The position numbers and the translations under genes were made by a program. Of a stretch of 32,605 nt of DNA, positions 17,664 to 25,540 are shown piece by piece (position 1 is the first letter of the stretch; each line of letters begins with the position of its first letter). A model generated the notes under the pieces. It saw only the letters and a program-made list of their open reading frames with translations, was not told the origin of the DNA and searched no databases. The stretch lies in NCBI GenBank assembly GCA_028721415.1, contig JAQYIU010000077.1, positions 1-32,605 on the forward strand, given 5' to 3'. The stretch is from Lachnospiraceae bacterium. Lineage in GTDB: Bacteria; Bacillota; Clostridia; Lachnospirales; Lachnospiraceae.

Positions 17664-17701
17664 AAAAAATGGGGCTGTCGCAATTCAAAAAGCGCAGCCC
17701 C
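17664..17701 (-). terminator. Terminator after the cupin gene (repeat copy 1)
   Basis: Minus-strand hairpin GGGGCTGCGC ... GCGACAGCCCC (17671-17701) followed by ATTTTTTC. It ends transcription of the cupin gene. On the plus strand it has no U-tail but could still act as a 3' hairpin for the peptidase mRNA. It is one of two related copies; see the repeat entries. Confidence 0.75.
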
Positions 17702-17714
17702 AGGCACAACAATG
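17671..17714 (-). repeat. Intergenic hairpin repeat, copy 1
   Basis: On the minus strand this reads ATTGTTGTGC, then GGGCTGCGCTT, ATTGCGACA and GCCC in order. The same blocks occur in the same order at 19083-19126 on the plus strand, so the two copies are inverted relative to each other and flank the cupin and HEXXH genes. Confidence 0.6.
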
Positions 17715-17728
17715 TGGAAAACAAAGAA

Positions 17729-18073
17729 TTATGCGTTATGAATCAATGCCATAAATACAAGATCATCCGTGTCTGATGTATTCTCCATGGAATGACACTC
17801 TCCCGGTAAAATGGTACACACATCTCCCGGTTCAACCGGATTACGACTTCCATCATTGTCAATAAAGATTCCGTTACCTTCCAGAATATAATAAGGCTCT
17901 GTTTCTCCTGTATGTCTGTGCCAGCCTACTGTTGAATGCGGCTTCAATACAACTTTGGCATATAATCTGCCATGTCCATAAAGATCTTCTTTTGGTACAA
18001 TATGGTGAACAATTGCCAGTCCTTTTCCTCCTGCCAATCCTTCTGTTTCTGTTATATTTGCTTTACGAACCAT
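17729..18073 (-). CDS. Cupin-domain protein
   Basis: A single-domain cupin of 114 residues. Cupin motif 1 is GWHRHTGETEPYYILEG, with two His and a Glu ligand. Motif 2 is PGDVCTILPGECHSMEN, with the fourth ligand H. This points to a metal-binding beta-barrel. Small cupins of this kind may bind sugars or act as isomerases or oxygenases; the activity cannot be told from sequence. ATG at 18073 follows GGAGG. It has a near-consensus promoter and its own terminator, so it is a single-gene transcript. Confidence 0.88.
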   Translation of the reverse strand: MVRKANITETEGLAGGKGLAIVHHIVPKEDLYGHGRLYAKVVLKPHSTVGWHRHTGETEPYYILEGNGIFIDNDGSRNPVEPGDVCTILPGECHSMENTSDTDDLVFMALIHNA

Positions 18074-18108
18074 TTTTCTTCCTCCTTCATATCTTAGATT
18101 CCTTTTTT

Positions 18109-18137
18109 ATGATAGTAAATTTACAATAGAATGTCAA
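18109..18137 (-). promoter_or_regulatory. Promoter of the cupin gene
   Basis: Minus-strand TTGACA (18132-18137), 17 bases, TATCAT (18109-18114). Its -35 box is 7 bases from the -35 box of the divergent promoter for the HEXXH gene, so the two may compete for polymerase. Confidence 0.7.
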
Positions 18138-18144
18138 TTTTTTG

Positions 18145-18173
18145 TTGTAATTTCTTTTCTTTGGCTGTATAAT
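18145..18173 (+). promoter_or_regulatory. Promoter of the HEXXH gene
   Basis: Plus-strand TTGTAA (18145-18150), 17 bases, consensus TATAAT (18168-18173), giving a leader of about 25 bases before the ATG at 18204. Confidence 0.65.
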
Positions 18174-18203
18174 TATAAATAATAATGTAATGGAGAGTGG
18201 CAT

Positions 18204-19046
18204 ATGAATCTCAGGCAAATTAATCTTCTTTGGGAAGAATACAAGAAAAAATATGATATCAATAGTGACATACAGATTTCAGCTGTGAAATATGATACGG
18301 AAAGGTATGTAGAAGGCTGTTTTAATCTGTTGGAACTTATGGATGGAAAGTATATTCTCCATCTTAATAAGAATATGCATTTGTATAATGATAATTATGC
18401 AAAATTTATCTTATTCCATGAGTTTACTCATTTTTATGATTTTATCAAATGTCCTTATGAAGAACAGGAGAAGCTCTTTATGTGGATGAATGCCTACTCC
18501 GAATACCATGCATGTAAGGTTACTCTTGCCAGATTCATTGAAATGTTCACCCTCACCGAAGTCCATTTGGATAAGATTCAGTTACCGGGGCCTTATAAAG
18601 AGATTTCCATACGAAGACTTCTGGTAGAAAGCTTCTATCGGACTAAAATTTGTTTTGACCAGTTTTTCTCCACTTTCCAGCTGAACGATTTTGCCAATGG
18701 GTTCCGTCAGTTGATGTATCTTTTTGGTTATCTGTCTCTTTTCAAGAATGATGAAGATATGGTTAAGACAACCTTAACAGCTCTTAATTTTGATGATGAA
18801 TGTTTTATGAAGTTGTATCAGGCTTTAAAAGATATGGACTTCGATCAGGTTCTTGACAATTATAAAGAGATTTCAGATATCGCAGTTCTCATATACATAC
18901 GTGCATCTTTCCGAAAATATTACAGCAGAGAGCTACTTCCGGATGAAGAGATTAACAATATTACTTTAGATAATTACAGAGATTATATCGAAGAACTGGA
19001 TCGCAAAAAGTTAGAACATGAAGGACAAGCTCAGGCAGAGAATTAA
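18204..19046 (+). CDS. Uncharacterised protein with an HEXXH zinc-peptidase signature
   Basis: I do not recognise a named family. The 280-residue protein has no signal peptide or membrane segment, so it is probably cytoplasmic. The segment FILFHEFTHFYDF contains HEFTH (H72, E73, H76), the zincin motif. E100 in NAYSEYHACKVTLARF, 24 residues later, is a good candidate for the third zinc ligand and resembles the glutamate helix of ImmA/IrrE-type peptidases. The remainder is helical, rich in Phe, Tyr and Asp, with a charged C-terminus (EELDRKKLEHEG). GGAG lies 8 bases before ATG. It has its own promoter and terminator and is divergent from the cupin gene. A role in regulated proteolysis is possible but not shown. 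Confidence 0.8.
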   Translation: MNLRQINLLWEEYKKKYDINSDIQISAVKYDTERYVEGCFNLLELMDGKYILHLNKNMHLYNDNYAKFILFHEFTHFYDFIKCPYEEQEKLFMWMNAYSEYHACKVTLARFIEMFTLTEVHLDKIQLPGPYKEISIRRLLVESFYRTKICFDQFFSTFQLNDFANGFRQLMYLFGYLSLFKNDEDMVKTTLTALNFDDECFMKLYQALKDMDFDQVLDNYKEISDIAVLIYIRASFRKYYSRELLPDEEINNITLDNYRDYIEELDRKKLEHEGQAQAEN

Positions 19047-19063
19047 TTTTCTCTGCCTTTTTC
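19033..19063 (+). terminator. Terminator of the HEXXH gene
   Basis: A 10-bp stem AGGCAGAGAA/TTCTCTGCCT (19033-19042 with 19049-19058) followed by TTTTC. It overlaps the last codons and stop (19044-19046) of the gene. Confidence 0.85.
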
Positions 19064-19082
19064 ATCATTCCAAGACTGTAGA

Positions 19083-19126
19083 TATTGTTGTGCTTTGGGC
19101 TGCGCTTCATTTATTGCGACAAGCCC
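19083..19126 (+). repeat. Intergenic hairpin repeat, copy 2
   Basis: Reads ATTGTTGTGC, GGGCTGCGCTT, ATTGCGACA, AGCCC on the plus strand, matching copy 1 (17671-17714, minus) block by block. It can form a hairpin and is followed by TTCTATTT, so it could serve as a second terminator behind the HEXXH gene. Confidence 0.6.
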
Positions 19127-19132
19127 TTCTAT

Positions 19133-20389
19133 TTATCTAATCTGTCCATCTCCACGGATAATATATTTATAACTGCAGAGTTCCTCCAATCCCATTGGTC
19201 CTCTTGCATGTAATTTCTGAGTAGAAATACCCATCTCACATCCGAGACCAAATTCTCCTCCATCAGTAAAACGCGTGGAAACATTCACATATACAGCAGC
19301 GCTGTCCACCCGTCCGGTGAAATACTGTGCCGCTTCTGCTGATTCTGTGATGATGGCTTCGCTATGTCCGCTGGAGTGAAGAGAAATATGAGAGACAGCG
19401 TCCTTCACATCTTCTACCACTTTCACTGCCAGAATATAATCTAAAAATTCAGTATCAAAATCTTTTTCTCCTGCTGGTGTTCCTTCGATATATTCTGCTG
19501 CTTTCTCGCAAAGACGCAGTTCTACCGGAATCCGACCGGAAATCTTTCTATCATCTACCAGAAGTTTTTTCAGTTTAGGAAGAAATTCTTCCGCAATATC
19601 TTTTTGAACAAGACAAACTTCCTCTGCATTGCATACACTCGGACGACTTGTTTTGGCATTGTTAATAATCTGCAATGCTTTTTCCTGATCAGCATCTCTA
19701 TCAACATAAACATGACAGATTCCAGTTCCGGTCTGAATACAAGGAACTTTTGCCTGGTCAACACAAGATTGAATGAGTCCTGCTCCACCTCGTGGAATCA
19801 AAAGATCAACATATCCCACTGCCTTCATCAGTTCCACGGAACTGCCTCTGGTCGTATCTTCAATCAAGCTTACGCAAGCAGCCGGAAGTCCTGCTTCCAC
19901 CAGTCCCTTCTGAAGGGCATCGACTACTGCTCTGGCACTTTTCCATGCCTCTTTTCCACTCCGAAGAACACAGGCATTTCCACTTTTGATACACAAAGCT
20001 GCTGCATCACTGGTTACATTTGGGCGACTTTCATAGATAATGGCAATCACACCAAGTGGAATCGCAGTCTTTTCTATTACCATTCCATTTGGACGAGAGA
20101 TGGAAGAAATCACCTTTCCTGCCGGATCCGGAAGTGCAATTAACTCACGAATCCCCTTTGCCATTCCAGCAATTCTGTCTTCACTCAGCATCAGTCGATC
20201 CAGCATAACTTCAGATATTTTGCCTTTTGCCTGCTCCATATCTTCCTGATTTGCATCCAGAATCGCTGCCCTGTCTGCATATAAATAATCTGCCATCCGT
20301 GCAAGAGCTTTATTTTTTGTTTCTGTATCGGCAGAATTAATCGATATTTTCGCTGCCTTTGCCTGTTCGAGTATCTCACTGGTAGTCAT
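19133..20389 (-). CDS. proA: Glutamate-5-semialdehyde dehydrogenase (gamma-glutamyl phosphate reductase)
   Basis: Second step of proline synthesis: reduces gamma-glutamyl phosphate with NADPH to glutamate semialdehyde. The 418-residue length is standard. Recognisable segments are [33 protein letters not shown], the catalytic cysteine region [15 protein letters not shown], and the C-terminal [18 protein letters not shown] with [15 protein letters not shown]. Its ATG overlaps the proB stop by one base (TAATG), so translation is coupled. Confidence 0.97.
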   Translation of the reverse strand: MTTSEILEQAKAAKISINSADTETKNKALARMADYLYADRAAILDANQEDMEQAKGKISEVMLDRLMLSEDRIAGMAKGIRELIALPDPAGKVISSISRPNGMVIEKTAIPLGVIAIIYESRPNVTSDAAALCIKSGNACVLRSGKEAWKSARAVVDALQKGLVEAGLPAACVSLIEDTTRGSSVELMKAVGYVDLLIPRGGAGLIQSCVDQAKVPCIQTGTGICHVYVDRDADQEKALQIINNAKTSRPSVCNAEEVCLVQKDIAEEFLPKLKKLLVDDRKISGRIPVELRLCEKAAEYIEGTPAGEKDFDTEFLDYILAVKVVEDVKDAVSHISLHSSGHSEAIITESAEAAQYFTGRVDSAAVYVNVSTRFTDGGEFGLGCEMGISTQKLHARGPMGLEELCSYKYIIRGDGQIR

Positions 20390-21159
20390 TATTTTCTCCT
20401 CCCTCTGAATTTGGTTCCGACTTTCTCGCCATCAAGAATCCGATAAAGGTTCTCCGGATACATACCATTGGTAATGATCATATCAATTCCTGCATCCATT
20501 GCAATTTCAGCGGCTTTGATTTTCGTGATCATCCCTCCGGTTCCAAGGTCTGTTCCCTTCGTTCCGGCAAGCTGTTCAATCTCAGGAGTGATAGAAAATA
20601 CCACATCAATGATTTCGGCATCTTTATCTTCCCGCGGGTTTGCTGTATATAAACCATCAATGTCACTTAAGAGTATCAGGAGATCCGCCTGAGCTGTTTT
20701 CGCCACAATAGCACCCAGGGTATCATTATCTCCCACAGAGATTTCGTCCGTCACGATAGAATCATTTTCATTAATTACAGGCATAACGCCAAGTTCGAGC
20801 AACCGATTCAGGGTATTCTGAAAATTATGGTTGCTTGTCTCATTATCAAAATCCATACCGGTAATCAAAATCTGTGCAACGATATGGTTATATTCTAAAA
20901 ACTTTTTATCATACAGGTACATCAATTCACATTGGCCAATAGCTGCTGCAGCCTGTTTTGTCGGCATATCATCCGGCTTCTGTTTTAAATTCAGTTTACC
21001 GACACCGAGTCCGATGGCACCGGAGGACACCAGAATCAATTCGTGTCCTGCATTTTTTATATCACTTAATACCTTGCATAAATTTTCAATTCTTCGGATA
21101 TTAATTCTTCCAGTCTCGTGGGTTAAGGTAGATGTTCCCACTTTTACTACGATACGCAT
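20389..21159 (-). CDS. proB: Glutamate 5-kinase
   Basis: First, usually proline-inhibited, step of proline synthesis: phosphorylates glutamate at the gamma carboxyl. The 256-residue protein has the amino-acid-kinase fold with [48 protein letters not shown] and [15 protein letters not shown]. It lacks the C-terminal PUA domain of the long E. coli type. I start it at the ATG at 21159 because GGAGG lies 5 bases before it; the ATG at 21174 lies upstream of that site and is not preceded by one of its own. A U-tailed hairpin ends 13 bases before the chosen start, so expression is probably attenuated read-through from the ABC transporter operon. Confidence 0.96.
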   Translation of the reverse strand: MRIVVKVGTSTLTHETGRINIRRIENLCKVLSDIKNAGHELILVSSGAIGLGVGKLNLKQKPDDMPTKQAAAAIGQCELMYLYDKKFLEYNHIVAQILITGMDFDNETSNHNFQNTLNRLLELGVMPVINENDSIVTDEISVGDNDTLGAIVAKTAQADLLILLSDIDGLYTANPREDKDAEIIDVVFSITPEIEQLAGTKGTDLGTGGMITKIKAAEIAMDAGIDMIITNGMYPENLYRILDGEKVGTKFRGRRK

Positions 21160-21172
21160 TTTATCCTCCTGC

Positions 21173-21209
21173 AAAAAAAGGTATCTGTAAAATCTTCACA
21201 GACACCTTT
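21173..21209 (-). terminator. Terminator or attenuator between the ABC transporter operon and proB
   Basis: Minus-strand stem AAAGGTGTCTGT/ACAGATACCTTT with one mismatch, 9-base loop, and a run of seven T (21173-21179), followed two bases later by the AGGAGG of proB. It should end most transcripts of the transporter operon while allowing some read-through into proBA. Confidence 0.8.
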
Positions 21210-21217
21210 ATCTTTTT

Positions 21218-21955
21218 TTATAGTACTTTACTTAAGAAACTCTGTGTTCTCTCGTTTTGTGGATGATCCATGACTTCTTCCGGAGTACCCTCTTCCATGA
21301 TGACACCCTGGTCAATAAAGAAGACGCGATCTGCCACGTCGTGGGCAAATCCCATCTCGTGAGTTACGACAACCATAGTCATACCTTCTGCCGCCAGTTC
21401 TTTCATAACATCAAGAACTTCACAAACCATTTCCGGGTCAAGAGCAGATGTCGGTTCATCAAACAACATGATATCCGGTTCCATGGCAAGAGCACGGGCA
21501 ATAGCTACACGCTGCTGCTGCCCTCCAGAAAGTTCCTTCGGTTTCGCATCTGCTTTTTCTGCAAGGCCAACTCGCTTCAAAAGTTCCATAGCCTTCTTCT
21601 CTGCTTCTTCTTTGGATTTCAGTTTCAATTCCACCGGTGCAAGCATAATATTCTCTTTTACCGTATAATGTGGAAACAGATTAAACTGCTGGAACACCAT
21701 ACCGATGTGACGGCGAATCAAATCAATATTACTGTTCTTTCCGGTGATGCTCTCTCCGTCTACTAAAATCTCTCCTCCGGTTGCTTCTTCCAGACGATTC
21801 AGGCAGCGAAGGAACGTAGATTTACCGGATCCGGAAGGTCCGATGACACAGATAACTTCCCCGGCTTTGATTTCCGCATCAATTCCCCTCAGAACGTGAA
21901 GGTCACCAAAACTTTTTTTCAATCCATTAACTTTAATTTTAATCTCGTTATCCAT
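21218..21955 (-). CDS. Polar amino acid ABC transporter, ATP-binding protein
   Basis: The 245-residue ATPase energises amino acid uptake. Walker A is [15 protein letters not shown], the Q-loop lies in [14 protein letters not shown], the signature is [15 protein letters not shown], Walker B is [14 protein letters not shown] and the H-switch is [10 protein letters not shown]. These are close to GlnQ/HisP-type subunits. The start overlaps the permease stop by one base (TAATG). Substrate type (Gln, Glu, Cys, Arg, His) cannot be fixed from this subunit. Confidence 0.95.
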   Translation of the reverse strand: MDNEIKIKVNGLKKSFGDLHVLRGIDAEIKAGEVICVIGPSGSGKSTFLRCLNRLEEATGGEILVDGESITGKNSNIDLIRRHIGMVFQQFNLFPHYTVKENIMLAPVELKLKSKEEAEKKAMELLKRVGLAEKADAKPKELSGGQQQRVAIARALAMEPDIMLFDEPTSALDPEMVCEVLDVMKELAAEGMTMVVVTHEMGFAHDVADRVFFIDQGVIMEEGTPEEVMDHPQNERTQSFLSKVL

Positions 21956-22623
21956 TAAGCATTCATCCTCCTTTCAACGGCCCTGGAAATGAAGGACAGG
22001 ACAGTGACGATAAGAAGGAAGAAAATTGCTACCCATGTGTATGTGGCAAAGGATTCCATCGTTCTTCCAACATATATCTTGGCGTGATACATAATCTCAG
22101 ATAATCCGATCGCATAAAGGATCGTGGAATCCTTTAAGGTAATGATGAACTGGTTTACCAGAGACGGAAGACAGATACGAACTGCCTGCGGAAGAATAAT
22201 CTTCTGCATGGATTTCGCATAGCTTAAACCGAGACTTCTGGCAGCCTCCATCTGTCCCTTATTGACAGATTCGATAGAACCACGGAAAATCTCTGAAATA
22301 TACGCTCCGGCATTAAGCGTCAGAGTAACAAGACTGGCAGTAAATACGGTGATACGGAACTGAGTACCAGTAATGGACTGAATCAGCTGCGGTACAGCAA
22401 AATAGAAATAAAATGCCTGTACCAGCATCGGGGTACCACGAATCAGCCAGATATAAAACTTTGCAATTCCCCGTAAAACAATATTGTGGGAAATGTTCAT
22501 CAAACATACAAAAATACCCAGAATCATCGCAATGATCAGGGATAAGATTGTAATCTTAAGGGTCATACCCAACCCTTCTAAAAGGGTTGGGTAGACTTCA
22601 TGAAAAACTCCAATTAAATTCAT
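21955..22623 (-). CDS. Polar amino acid ABC transporter, permease
   Basis: The 222-residue integral membrane subunit of the HisMQ/GlnP class has about five transmembrane helices. The typical start [18 protein letters not shown], the segment [19 protein letters not shown] and the ATPase-contact loop [20 protein letters not shown] are all present. Only one permease gene is present, so it probably works as a homodimer. It begins 15 bases after the binding-protein stop and overlaps the ATPase gene by one base. Confidence 0.95.
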   Translation of the reverse strand: MNLIGVFHEVYPTLLEGLGMTLKITILSLIIAMILGIFVCLMNISHNIVLRGIAKFYIWLIRGTPMLVQAFYFYFAVPQLIQSITGTQFRITVFTASLVTLTLNAGAYISEIFRGSIESVNKGQMEAARSLGLSYAKSMQKIILPQAVRICLPSLVNQFIITLKDSTILYAIGLSEIMYHAKIYVGRTMESFATYTWVAIFFLLIVTVLSFISRAVERRMNA

Positions 22624-22638
22624 AACATGCCTCTTTGA

Positions 22639-23430
22639 TTATTCAGCGTCTGTATATTTTGCTACGATTTCATCGTATGTGCCATTTTCAATGATGTTAG
22701 CAAGGCCTGTGTTGAACATCTCCAGTAATTCCTGGTTCTGTCCTTTTAATACTGCAAAACCGTAAGGTGTGGAGAAGTTCTCCTGTTCTTCTGCAGCAAT
22801 CTTAAGTCCGTTACCCTGTGTGATACCATATGCCATAACCGGCTGATCTTCAAAACATGCTACACTGTTACCGGTAACAACATCCTGATACATCAGAGAA
22901 GACTCATCAAAATACTGAATGCTGAATCCATACTGATCTTTTAAAGATTCTGCACAGTCAGCTCCCTGTGTTCCTGTTTTAGCTGCTACAGTCTTACCTT
23001 CCAGATCTTCATATCCCTGGATGCCGCTGTCTGCTTTTACTGCCATACAAACATAGGAATCATAATATGCTTCAGAGAAATCATATTTCTGCTTTCTCTC
23101 ATCTGTGATAGACATACCTGCGATAACCGCATCACTCTGTCCGGACTCAAGAGAAGCAACTGCAGCATCAAAACCAAGAGGCTGTAATTCATATTTAAAT
23201 CCCTGGTCTTTTGCGACTGCATCAAGAATATCAACATCAATACCAACAAAATTGTTATCTTCGTCTGTAAACTCAAATGGTGCAAATACAGTGTCAGTTG
23301 CAATGACATAAGTTTTATCTGCTGCACTGTCTGCCGCTGTTGAATCTGCTTCGTTTGTTGTACTGCTTCCGCAAGCGGCAAGAGATAATGCCATCGCTGC
23401 TGCTAAAGTAACTGATAAGAATTTTTTCAC
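22639..23430 (-). CDS. Polar amino acid ABC transporter, substrate-binding lipoprotein
   Basis: A 263-residue family 3 solute-binding protein. The lipoprotein signal MKKFLSVTLAAAMALSLAAC is cut before C20 and followed by a Ser/Thr/Ala-rich linker. The mature part has VIATDTVFAPFEFTD, VGIDVDILDAVA, DAVIAGMSITDERKQKYDFS and AAKTGTQGADCAESL, all family 3 signatures. The ligand-contact Arg is in DERKQ. The protein is tethered outside the membrane and delivers a polar amino acid to the permease. It is the first gene of the operon, behind a strong promoter (23480-23508). It lies downstream of the ATP-grasp operon on the same strand, separated by 250 bases. Confidence 0.95.
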   Translation of the reverse strand: MKKFLSVTLAAAMALSLAACGSSTTNEADSTAADSAADKTYVIATDTVFAPFEFTDEDNNFVGIDVDILDAVAKDQGFKYELQPLGFDAAVASLESGQSDAVIAGMSITDERKQKYDFSEAYYDSYVCMAVKADSGIQGYEDLEGKTVAAKTGTQGADCAESLKDQYGFSIQYFDESSLMYQDVVTGNSVACFEDQPVMAYGITQGNGLKIAAEEQENFSTPYGFAVLKGQNQELLEMFNTGLANIIENGTYDEIVAKYTDAE

Positions 23431-23479
23431 AATAAATCCTTCCTTTCTTAATTAATATAAATTAATATCCGACTATTAT

Positions 23480-23508
23480 ATTATAGCTACTTAAATGAAA
23501 AAAAGCAA
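23480..23508 (-). promoter_or_regulatory. Promoter of the amino acid ABC transporter operon
   Basis: Minus-strand TTGCTT (23503-23508), 17 bases, consensus TATAAT (23480-23485). The leader is about 45 bases, with AAGGAAGGA before the start codon. Confidence 0.75.
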
Positions 23509-23520
23509 CCCGCTTTAAAA

Positions 23521-23540
23521 AGTTAAGTTAAAACTTAACT
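23521..23540. promoter_or_regulatory. Palindromic candidate operator upstream of the transporter promoter
   Basis: A perfect 9-bp inverted repeat, AGTTAAGTT and AACTTAACT around two central bases, 12 bases upstream of the -35 box. A second perfect palindrome, ATATTGTTAACAATAT, lies at 23583-23598. Their position suits activator or repressor binding. The rest of the 251-base gap is AT-rich without other visible features. Confidence 0.45.
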
Positions 23541-23647
23541 ATACAACATACATCTCCTTAATTAAATTAACTTTTTAATCTAATATTGTTAACAATATAA
23601 ATTATTTATTCTTATAACCTAATTAAATAATTCTAAAATGAAGGAAG

Positions 23648-23677
23648 TTGAAGAATTATGAAAGATTTATTCTTCAA
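23648..23677 (-). terminator. Weak candidate terminator of the ATP-grasp operon
   Basis: Minus-strand stem TTGAAGAAT/ATTCTTCAA with a 12-base loop directly after the stop of the last deacylase-like gene. The tail CTTCCTTCATTTT is only moderately U-rich and the stem is AT-rich, so termination may be inefficient. Confidence 0.4.
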
Positions 23678-23681
23678 TTTC

Positions 23682-24602
23682 TCATACAATTCGGAAAATC
23701 ACGGTATTTGCATACACGATCGGTTTGTTTCTGGCGAAGAAAATTTTCCCTTTTTTCTCTGCCACAATCTCTTTTCGTACCTCTCCGATATATGGATCAA
23801 TGATCTCAGCAAGAAGCTCTCCTTTCTCCACCTCGTCACCAACTTTAACACAAGGCATAAAAAGGCCGGCCTGATCACTCTTAATTACAGACATCTCCTT
23901 TTCCCATAAGATATGAGTCTTATGATTTATTTCCTGATCATATCGAATAATTCCCTGCGCGGCCATAAAGCGAAGTACAGCCTCCACGCCTTCCTGAGCA
24001 GATTCCAGATTGATCTCATCCGTTCCGCTGGTATATATGGAAAAAGCCTCCGTCTCCCAGATCTGCCAGTTATAATTAAGTGTTGTTGTATCATAAGGTT
24101 TCGGATCACGCACGATGGTGTAAGGAAGCCCGAAACCTTCCGCTAAAGAAATATCCTCAAACCCGGTATGCATCATTCGCACATGGGGCAAAAATGTTCC
24201 CTGCATATAAAAACTACAAAAATGAATTCCATATTTATAATGGCGTATTGCATCAAATACTCCGTCTGCAATTCTCTGAGTAGTTTCCCCGAGACGATAC
24301 CCCGGAAACATTCGGTTAATATCTGTATTATCGGATGGCCAGAAACGTCTTCCCACGTTTATAGAAGAAGAGTTGGCTGTCGGAATCACCAAAATCTCTT
24401 TTCCCGGACAGATTTTTCTATCTCTTTCTAATTGTTTTAATCGTTTATTTAACTGTGAACAGATATATAGCTGCTGAATCTCGTTTCCGCGCATGGCACC
24501 CATGATACAGATTGCCGGTTCTCCTTTTCCATAAAAATATCCGGTCACTTTCATGTTGTCCCGATAGAGGGAATTCAACTCATAAATCGTACCTTTTCTC
24601 AT
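23682..24602 (-). CDS. AstE/AspA-family deacylase paralog lacking key active-site residues
   Basis: A 306-residue member of the succinylglutamate desuccinylase/aspartoacylase group (M14-like zinc fold), paralogous to the gene just upstream. Aligned to that neighbour, the zinc-binding GTHGDE becomes AMRGNE (R38 for His, E41 kept), the second zinc His becomes C129 in GIHFCSF, and the catalytic Glu becomes Y190 in FSIYTSG. The substrate-site motif DINRMFPG and the C-terminal biotinyl-like barrel (VKVGDEVEKGELLAEI) are kept. It is intact and well translated in context (4-base ATGA overlap with the upstream gene), so it looks like a retained pseudoenzyme, perhaps a regulatory or structural partner of the active copy. 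A shifted metal site using H127 cannot be excluded. Confidence 0.85.
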   Translation of the reverse strand: MRKGTIYELNSLYRDNMKVTGYFYGKGEPAICIMGAMRGNEIQQLYICSQLNKRLKQLERDRKICPGKEILVIPTANSSSINVGRRFWPSDNTDINRMFPGYRLGETTQRIADGVFDAIRHYKYGIHFCSFYMQGTFLPHVRMMHTGFEDISLAEGFGLPYTIVRDPKPYDTTTLNYNWQIWETEAFSIYTSGTDEINLESAQEGVEAVLRFMAAQGIIRYDQEINHKTHILWEKEMSVIKSDQAGLFMPCVKVGDEVEKGELLAEIIDPYIGEVRKEIVAEKKGKIFFARNKPIVYANTVIFRIV

Positions 24603-25540
24603 GGTTTCTCCCTCCTTAAAATACGGGCAATCAGTGAGCCTTCACTGACCACCGGATATTCCCGAATTGTAAACACGATTCCATCTTCTTCCGCAAGAGG
24701 TTCTGAAAAAACAGTCCCATCAAGAGGATTCACGATTTGACCGATTTTTTGTCCTTTTTCAACAGTATCCCAGTGGGAAACCAGCGGAAGAAACACACCG
24801 GATGCCGGCGCATTTACAAAAGAAATCTCATCAGGTTCCGTGGAGATAATCGGTTTTCGAACTTCTTTTACGTCTCCTTTCCAGATTCCAAGGCAATGCA
24901 TGAGATTTAAGATTCCATCAATCAGTTGATCTCCGTATTCTCTTGTAATTCTCATTCCGACACCCATCTCGACAACAAGGGTCGGAACCCCAACACTGTT
25001 TAGAGAATGAGCCAGCGTTGACTGTAAAACAGTCGCAGCCCCATGCACCCAGATAAAATCTATATTCAGTTTTTCCGCATATGGCACCAGCACATCAGCA
25101 GTTTCCTCACTGATTCTTACCTGAGGGATTTCCGTAAGATAAATATTACTGGCATGAATATCAATACAAAAATCGGATTTTGACAAATCTTCCACAATCT
25201 CTGCTGCAATGTATTCTGCCATGGAACCATTCACATCTCCCGGAAAAATACGATTCATATCCAGATCAAACATGGGAATTCCCCGGGTAATCGTGTTCAC
25301 TCCCAGAGGATTAAGTGCAGGATAAATATCAACGATTCCTTCCAGTTTATCCCGATTAGCCTGCAATATTTTATTTAATTTATAACAGACATACTGTCCT
25401 TCCAGCTCATCTCCATGGGTTCCGGTTACAATACTGAAAATATTCCCTTTACCATTGGGATGAAGAGGCAGAATTCTGTTTTTACGTATCTCCAGTTTTT
25501 CATCAACAGGAAGACTGGATGACACCACAGTTTTTATCAT
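24599..25540 (-). CDS. AstE/AspA-family zinc deacylase or carboxypeptidase-like protein
   Basis: A 313-residue metallohydrolase of the succinylglutamate desuccinylase/aspartoacylase group. Zinc ligands are H42 and E45 in VTGTHGDELEG, and H129 in CIDIHASN. The catalytic Glu is E191 in LVVEMGVG. The substrate Arg is in DMNRIFPG. A C-terminal barrel with VEKGQKIGQIVNPLDGTV resembles biotinyl/lipoyl domains, as in other COG3608-type members. Such enzymes cleave N-acyl amino acids or isopeptide-like bonds. In this operon it may trim or release the product of the ATP-grasp ligase. It overlaps both neighbours by 4 bases. Confidence 0.88.
   Translation of the reverse strand: MIKTVVSSSLPVDEKLEIRKNRILPLHPNGKGNIFSIVTGTHGDELEGQYVCYKLNKILQANRDKLEGIVDIYPALNPLGVNTITRGIPMFDLDMNRIFPGDVNGSMAEYIAAEIVEDLSKSDFCIDIHASNIYLTEIPQVRISEETADVLVPYAEKLNIDFIWVHGAATVLQSTLAHSLNSVGVPTLVVEMGVGMRITREYGDQLIDGILNLMHCLGIWKGDVKEVRKPIISTEPDEISFVNAPASGVFLPLVSHWDTVEKGQKIGQIVNPLDGTVFSEPLAEEDGIVFTIREYPVVSEGSLIARILRREKP

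Noticed and set aside
19604-20143. A 179-codon plus-strand ORF within proA.
   Set aside because: The minus strand encodes a full-length, motif-rich ProA; the plus ORF has no recognisable domain and is an antisense shadow.
21160-21174. ATG at 21174 as the start of proB.
   Set aside because: The AGGAGG lies after this ATG and sits correctly for the ATG at 21159.
23431-23681. A riboswitch or T-box in front of the amino acid transporter operon.
   Set aside because: The promoter lies only about 45 bases before the first gene, leaving no room for such a leader, and no T-box or specifier-like sequence was seen.
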